From: Nematostella vectensis
Taxonomy: Eukaryota; Cnidaria; Anthozoa; Actiniaria; Edwardsiidae
NCBI RefSeq assembly: GCF_932526225.1
Contig: NC_064047.1
Coordinates: 6,261,501 to 6,325,500, forward strand
Direction: 5' to 3'
DNA length: 64,000 nt
The translations under genes and the position numbers were made by a program. Below are positions 59,204 through 64,000 of the stretch, piece after piece (positions within the stretch are counted from its first letter, which is position 1; every line of letters begins with the position of its first letter). The notes under the pieces are model-generated. The model was not told the DNA's origin and ran no database searches. It was given only the letters and a program-made list of their open reading frames with translations.

Positions 59204-62200
59204 ATGTCTTCTGTACGACCAAATATGTTCTCCTCGCTGCTTTCTTCTTATTTTGCGAGAGCAAGAACCAAAAACTGTGTTTTTTTACTTCATGGACGAA
59301 ATCTCTGCAGTGGGCAAAATACAACCCCGATAATGGATGCATGGTGTATACGGAATTACACTGAAACCGATAACCTAAAACTCGAGACATTTGACACTCC
59401 TGATATAGAGTCAGACGCAGAAGTTTTGGTAAAAGTCCACGCATCGTCTGTAAATCCAATAGATGTAGAAATGCGGAGAGGATATGGCACAAACCTGTTG
59501 AATACGTGGAGAAAGCTGGTTGGAGTTGAGGAATTCCCATTAATTTGTGGTCGTGATTTCTCTGGAGTTGTTGTTAAGACTGGAAGGCGTGTTCGCCGGT
59601 TTAGACCTGGAATGGAGGTGCATAACGCCTGATTCATATGTTTGCCTCTGCCGTGCCAAATTTTATTGTTTGGATTCGCCACCTGAATAGTTCAAAACCC
59701 CATTCAATTGAGTTTGGCACAGCCCAATTAAGTTTGGCACAACACTAAGCAACAAAAATGCACAACATGGGAGGGTCTAGAGAAAAAATAGGGTGAGGTC
59801 CAACATGGATTCACTGGCCCTCGGAATGGTTTGAAAATGGCGATAAATTTTCCCAAATTCTAAACTATTTTTGAGCTTTGATAGATAGGTTACTAGACCC
59901 ATCTAAATCCAAACATTTTCTAAATACACAGAAAATCGTTTTTATAACTATTATAATCTATACCTACGCAATTTATCGTCTTTGTACATGAGCAGGGTAG
60001 GGTCTCACCCCTTGAAACAGAGATAATAAAAAACAAAAGGCTTGATTTTGAGTTTCAGCAAAAATTTGTCCAAAATATACATGCAAATATTGAACAAAAA
60101 TCAAATTGGGACTTGATTTTTCTGCATTATACGCCAAAAAACCTGTTTCCAAAGTCACTTCTACGCAAATGATTTTGAAATAATTATAAAAAGAAGAGAC
60201 TAAATGAAATTGGTAGTTGATATTATCCTATTATCATAAAGGTTATAAATGACTAAAAAATTCTAGGGACATATGGTAATTGTAGGGACTGAGTGACTAT
60301 GAAGCTCTATTTATATAGTGTATAGATTCTAATGTTTCTTGTCTTCTGTCATTAGGTCTGGGGGACGCCATCAGTGGTGTCAGCAGTCTCCAGAGGATGT
60401 CATGCTCAGTACCTTAAAGTTAAACAAGAAGAGGTCAGTTTAAAGTTTTTGTTTCATGAACCATGCGGCTAAAAATACAATCACCGTACGGAGCACGTTT
60501 TCTGTGATAATAATACTGTGCTGACTGCAAGCAGGCAAATTTGAGCCCTAATGATAATAGCGGAGCCAAGCGTGGCCGCAGGCCGCGCGCGTAGCTCCAT
60601 AGGCATAGAAATATGGTATAGGTATGCGACTTGGTTTTTGTGGTCATCGCGCGGGTACCCTGTGGTGTCACTCGCCAGCCAGCCAGCCAGTCAGCCGCGC
60701 GACTCCCAGGCCCCACTTGGCCCCGAAATGGCGACTAAATAACTAAATACAAGCACGGAGCAAGGGAAAAAGTTCTTGTCGATTATGCGATGATTATTTA
60801 TTTTGCCTCAAATTTTGTGACTTAAGGATAAAGTCAACTAGAGGAGATCTACTAACATTCATTCACGCCAAGATTTATCTGGTTTTAACTAGTAAATTTA
60901 AGCAAGTAACAGTTCACATTAAAAAGCGAACACAACCACAAGAAAGAAACAAAAATAAATGCAAGGTGAGTTTCGGACGACGATTTATATTGTCTATTGA
61001 GGATTTGACAGTTATTAGGCTTTTTGTTGTCCTTTTGTATGCTTTGAGAATGCGAGTACTTAACTTAGTAATCAAATTATTTGAGCATAACAGCTTTTGT
61101 TTTGACATTCTTCATTTTTTCTATATTCTTTATTGTGTTAAATAAAATACAATACACCAAAAACTGGAATTCGACTCTGCCAAATTTTCGTCTTTAATAA
61201 GACTTCTTCGGGGCAGATTGATTGTGTTGAGATATTTCATAAAGGCTAACCAATATCGTGTTGCATTTGTCAAATACTGCTAAAGAAGACCGTTCTTGTC
61301 TTTATATCCTGTGCTCTTAGTCCTAAGAAGATACATATCCTTAGAAGATACCGCAACTTTTTCAACTTACAAAAGAAATTTTCCTTACCAAGGATAAAAA
61401 AAAATCAACCCCTATTTTTAATATGTATTGTCTGCATCTTGCATCTCATGTGTTTATTTTTTTTTTTCAAATAGTTGTGGAAAATTAGTTAGATTATAAA
61501 TGGCTTGATGAAAAGATTGTTTTGAAAGAAATAATAAATAATTGTTTTCATTCTTTTATGAACCAGACTGGAAGACATGTGAATTAAAAACCATGTCTTG
61601 AAGAGAACAGTAGGATGTTCTTATTCACTAGTCATTTGATACCCCCACACCCATGGTCCCAGGGAAGGGTGGGGGATTAAACTTTAATAAAAGCCTGTTT
61701 CCAAGTTAAGAGTCAAAAACAGTCAATACCACCACCCCTCTTAAGATATTCTGGTTAAAAAGTGGCCTAAAACCCCACATTAACCCCTGACTTCTGCGGG
61801 ACCATAAGGGAGGGGGCGCAAATGACTAGTTCATTACTATCTGATTCAGCAGTACACACTCAATAGGTTTTTGTTAGAACAAGATACTTATATAATATAA
61901 AACTAAAAACAAACTTTTGCTTTTTAAATAATAAATCTGTAAAGAAAACAGTTTTCTATTAACCTAAAGATAATGGGAAAGGGGATATTTTAGAAAAGTA
62001 CTGAATATAATTATCACATTATTGTTATTATATTTTCTTTTCAAACATTTAAAGAAGAGTCATATTTCTTCCTTTTTCTTCTCCCTGTTGACTATTTTTA
62101 TGCAATTGATGCTCTTTGTTATTTCCCCTCTACACCAAAAATAAATTAATTAACAGATTTGATTTTTAAATTAGTAATTTTCATTTAGTACTCTCATTTA

Positions 62201-63684
62201 TATCTTCTTTTTAGGATTTTCTTTCCAAGTCTCTTTCCCATTACATTTATTTTAGAGGTTTAGATTTATTTCATTGGAATAGTTGGATCCAGGGTTTCTC
62301 AAAACACCAACAAAATATAATGCATTACTGGATGTATATTTGTAGATATTAATTCCCATGGGGATGGAAAATCACCACTTAAAATGGTACATTAAAACTT
62401 CAGTATTGCATCTTATCTAAAATTGTGTATGACACTACATTCCATCTTTGAAATCCTGTTTCATCCATTATTCTTCGCAAGGACAAAGCTTGTCAGAATG
62501 TAGCTTTAAAAAGGTACATCAATGGAACTCTTATTAAGGGGAAGGGTTTTTTAGGGCAAGATACTCAAACTTTATAACACTAGCAACAACCTTGTTCTTT
62601 TTCAATAATAGAATTCTGTTCACATAGCTTGGATAGCATAGACATGGCCTCTTTAGAGGCCTGTGGTGGTGAAAGGGTTAAGATAATGGGAAAGGGGGAA
62701 TTTCAAGAAACGCTCAATCAAATTATTTTCATTACTGTTATTTTTTTTTCACCAAACCTTTCAAGTTGAGTCAATTTACTTTATATCTCCTCTCCCGTCG
62801 ACTATTTTTTAGTCAATTGATATTCTTTGCTTCCTCTCTACCCCAAACATAGATCAATGAAAGGGTTTGGTTTGAAATTAGAAGTTAGCATTTTAGCACT
62901 GTCAGTGATGCCTTGGATGTTTTTTTAGGATTTGCTTCCAAAATCAATCTGTTTTTTTCTTCATTGCATTCATTTGGGAGTAGGCCACCAACAACAAGGC
63001 CACTACATGGTAAAGGGGGGTGCACAATATGTAATACATGAAAGGATATATATTTTTGGATTTTAATTTCCAGACATTTTTCTGAATATTCGGTCCAATG
63101 AAGGAGAGAATCCCCTCTAAATCAATACATAAAATTTACAGTATGGCATCTAAACAGTCTAAATATATTATTTTAAATCTTTGGAATGCTGTTACATCCA
63201 TGACATTTTCTGCACAAGGGCAAAGCTTGTCAGAGTATTGTTTTGATTAAAAAAATATTCATAATGGAACTTCTATGATGGGACATAAGAATTTACCATT
63301 AGACTCTTGACAACTTTGACAGCCATATTCACACCAGGAATTGTGTTTGTTAACTTTGATGTACTGCATTATTTAAATTATTGAATAAGGCCTGGATCCA
63401 TTTGGTTGGTTCAATAAATAAATCTCAGTAAAGAGCAGGATCCTAGATCCCCCAAAAATACCTCGATCAGTCAACACAAAAGGTGTTCAATGCTGGCTCC
63501 GCTTTTAGGCAGTACCTAAATCTATATATTATGTTTGGTTTACTCTCTTCTCTTTCTAGATTGCAGCTAAGCCTGTTTCTCTCAGCCATGTTGAAGCAGC
63601 CTCCCTACCTTATGTCATATGTACTGTGTGGGCGGGGTTGGTTAGTCGAGGGGGGCTAGGCCCTGCAACAAGTGCCGGCAAAAG
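59204..63684 (+). CDS. RTN4IP1: RTN4IP1 (mitochondrial NAD(P)H oxidoreductase), 3' partial
   Basis: Exons 59204-59617, 60356-60433 and 63560-63684 (or 63688). A zinc-free quinone-oxidoreductase-type member of the MDR superfamily, mitochondrial and linked to coenzyme Q metabolism. Residues 1-35 (MFSSLLSSYFARARTKN, Arg-rich) look like a targeting peptide. Then VLVKVHASSVNPIDVEMRRG and LICGRDFSGVV with FRPGMEVWG match human [29 protein letters not shown] and FKPGDEVWA. Exon 3, PVSLSHVEAASLPYVICTVW and GPATSAGKR, matches SLTHTQAASLPYVALTAW and CTGKR. An in-frame TGA at 59177-59179 precedes the ATG. The nucleotide-binding half (GASGGVG) is beyond the window. A retrotransposon piece directly follows exon 3. 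Confidence 0.93.
59618..60355. other. RTN4IP1 intron 1
   Basis: AT-rich, no gene or array recognised; AATTGAGTTTGGCACAGCCC and AATTAAGTTTGGCACAACAC form a short direct repeat at 59694-59745. Confidence 0.6.
60434..63559. other. RTN4IP1 intron 2 with an internal duplication
   Basis: 3.1 kb with no gene. Includes a (CCAG)n run near 60675-60695 and the old tandem duplication 61965-62600 / 62683-63300. Confidence 0.6.
61965..63300 (+). repeat. Diverged ~720-bp tandem duplication
   Basis: The two halves share ordered blocks: ATAATGGGAAAGGGG, TGACTATTTTTATGCAATTG versus CGACTATTTTTTAGTCAATT, CCTCTACACCAAAAAT versus CTCTACCCCAAACAT, and CAAAGCTTGTCAGA with a following TGGAACT. Confidence 0.65.
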
Positions 63685-63687
63685 GTT

Positions 63688-64000
63688 GGTAAAATCCTGA
63701 GTTTGTATGATATTAAAGAACGCATTCAGCCATACCTTATAAGGTCCATCTTAGAGTATGCCTGCGTTGTCTTTTCCAACCTTCCGCAATACCTATGTGC
63801 TGCCTTAGAAAGAATTCAAAAAAGATCTCTAGGAATAATTTTCGGTAGTGGCCTTAGCTACGAGGACGCCCTCGAACGCGCATGCTTGTCTTCTTTAGAG
63901 GCGCGGCGTCACAATGTGTGCAGAAAATTCATAAGCAATATCAAACAGGGGAGCGTCTTATACCCCCTAGTGTCAAGCAGACTTATATCCTCCAACTCGC
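63688..64000 (+). mobile_element. Non-LTR retrotransposon fragment, running off the window
   Basis: Open frame to the window end: YLIRSILEYACVVFSNLPQY, ALERIQKRSLGIIFGSG, YEDALERACLSSLEARRHNV and NIKQGSVLYPLVSS. This is the C-terminal end of a CR1/jockey-like reverse transcriptase (RSxLEYA, ERIQKR, SLExRR). It is 5'-truncated exactly beside the RTN4IP1 exon 3 donor. It is a different element from the fragment at 38552. Confidence 0.9.

Overview
The window is nuclear DNA of an invertebrate animal: spliced genes with GT-AG introns, many short inverted-repeat transposons, tRNA-derived SINEs and fragments of non-LTR retrotransposons. Protein similarity to vertebrate genes is high, introns are many, and the repeats look like those of sea anemones. 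I infer an anthozoan cnidarian, plausibly Nematostella vectensis or a relative; the species is inference.

Five genes are supported. (1) 196-37294 (+): REV3L, catalytic subunit of DNA polymerase zeta. Thirty exons are placed, the 5' end is outside the window, and one exon is 5.8 kb. (2) 40419-43955 (+): akirin, four exons, with its conserved last residues YVS restored by an 11-nt terminal coding exon. (3) 46193-52323 (+): ZMYND11/BS69, nine exons (winged helix, PHD, bromodomain, zinc ribbon, PWWP, coiled coil, MYND). (4) 55250-56254 (-): a single-exon rhodopsin-class GPCR of peptide-receptor type. (5) 59204-63684 (+): the 5' part of RTN4IP1, a mitochondrial oxidoreductase, running off the right edge next to a retrotransposon fragment.

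The most striking structure lies in REV3L. Many of its introns are filled by tandem arrays, and in at least six the repeat unit is a copy of the END OF THE PRECEDING EXON together with its 5' splice site (after exons ending at 1940, 3121, 23514, 27772, 29161 and 33734). Further cases are a diverged copy after 18340, a duplicated C-terminus after the stop codon, and arrays of 3' splice-site sequence before exons at 21547 and 31673. The arrays therefore carry dozens of decoy 5' splice sites. In one array (after 33734) the decoys stay in frame and could add 27 or 54 residues. The same tendency is seen within the coding sequence: an expanded PQVDGT motif, an SPLK array, a 9-residue acidic/basic array and a Thr/Ala array at an exon end.

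In function, REV3L (translesion synthesis), akirin (nuclear cofactor), ZMYND11 (histone-mark reader) and RTN4IP1 (mitochondrial) are unrelated housekeeping genes. Their neighbourhood is nevertheless notable, because the human orthologues REV3L, RTN4IP1 and AKIRIN2 all lie on 6q, which suggests retained ancestral linkage.
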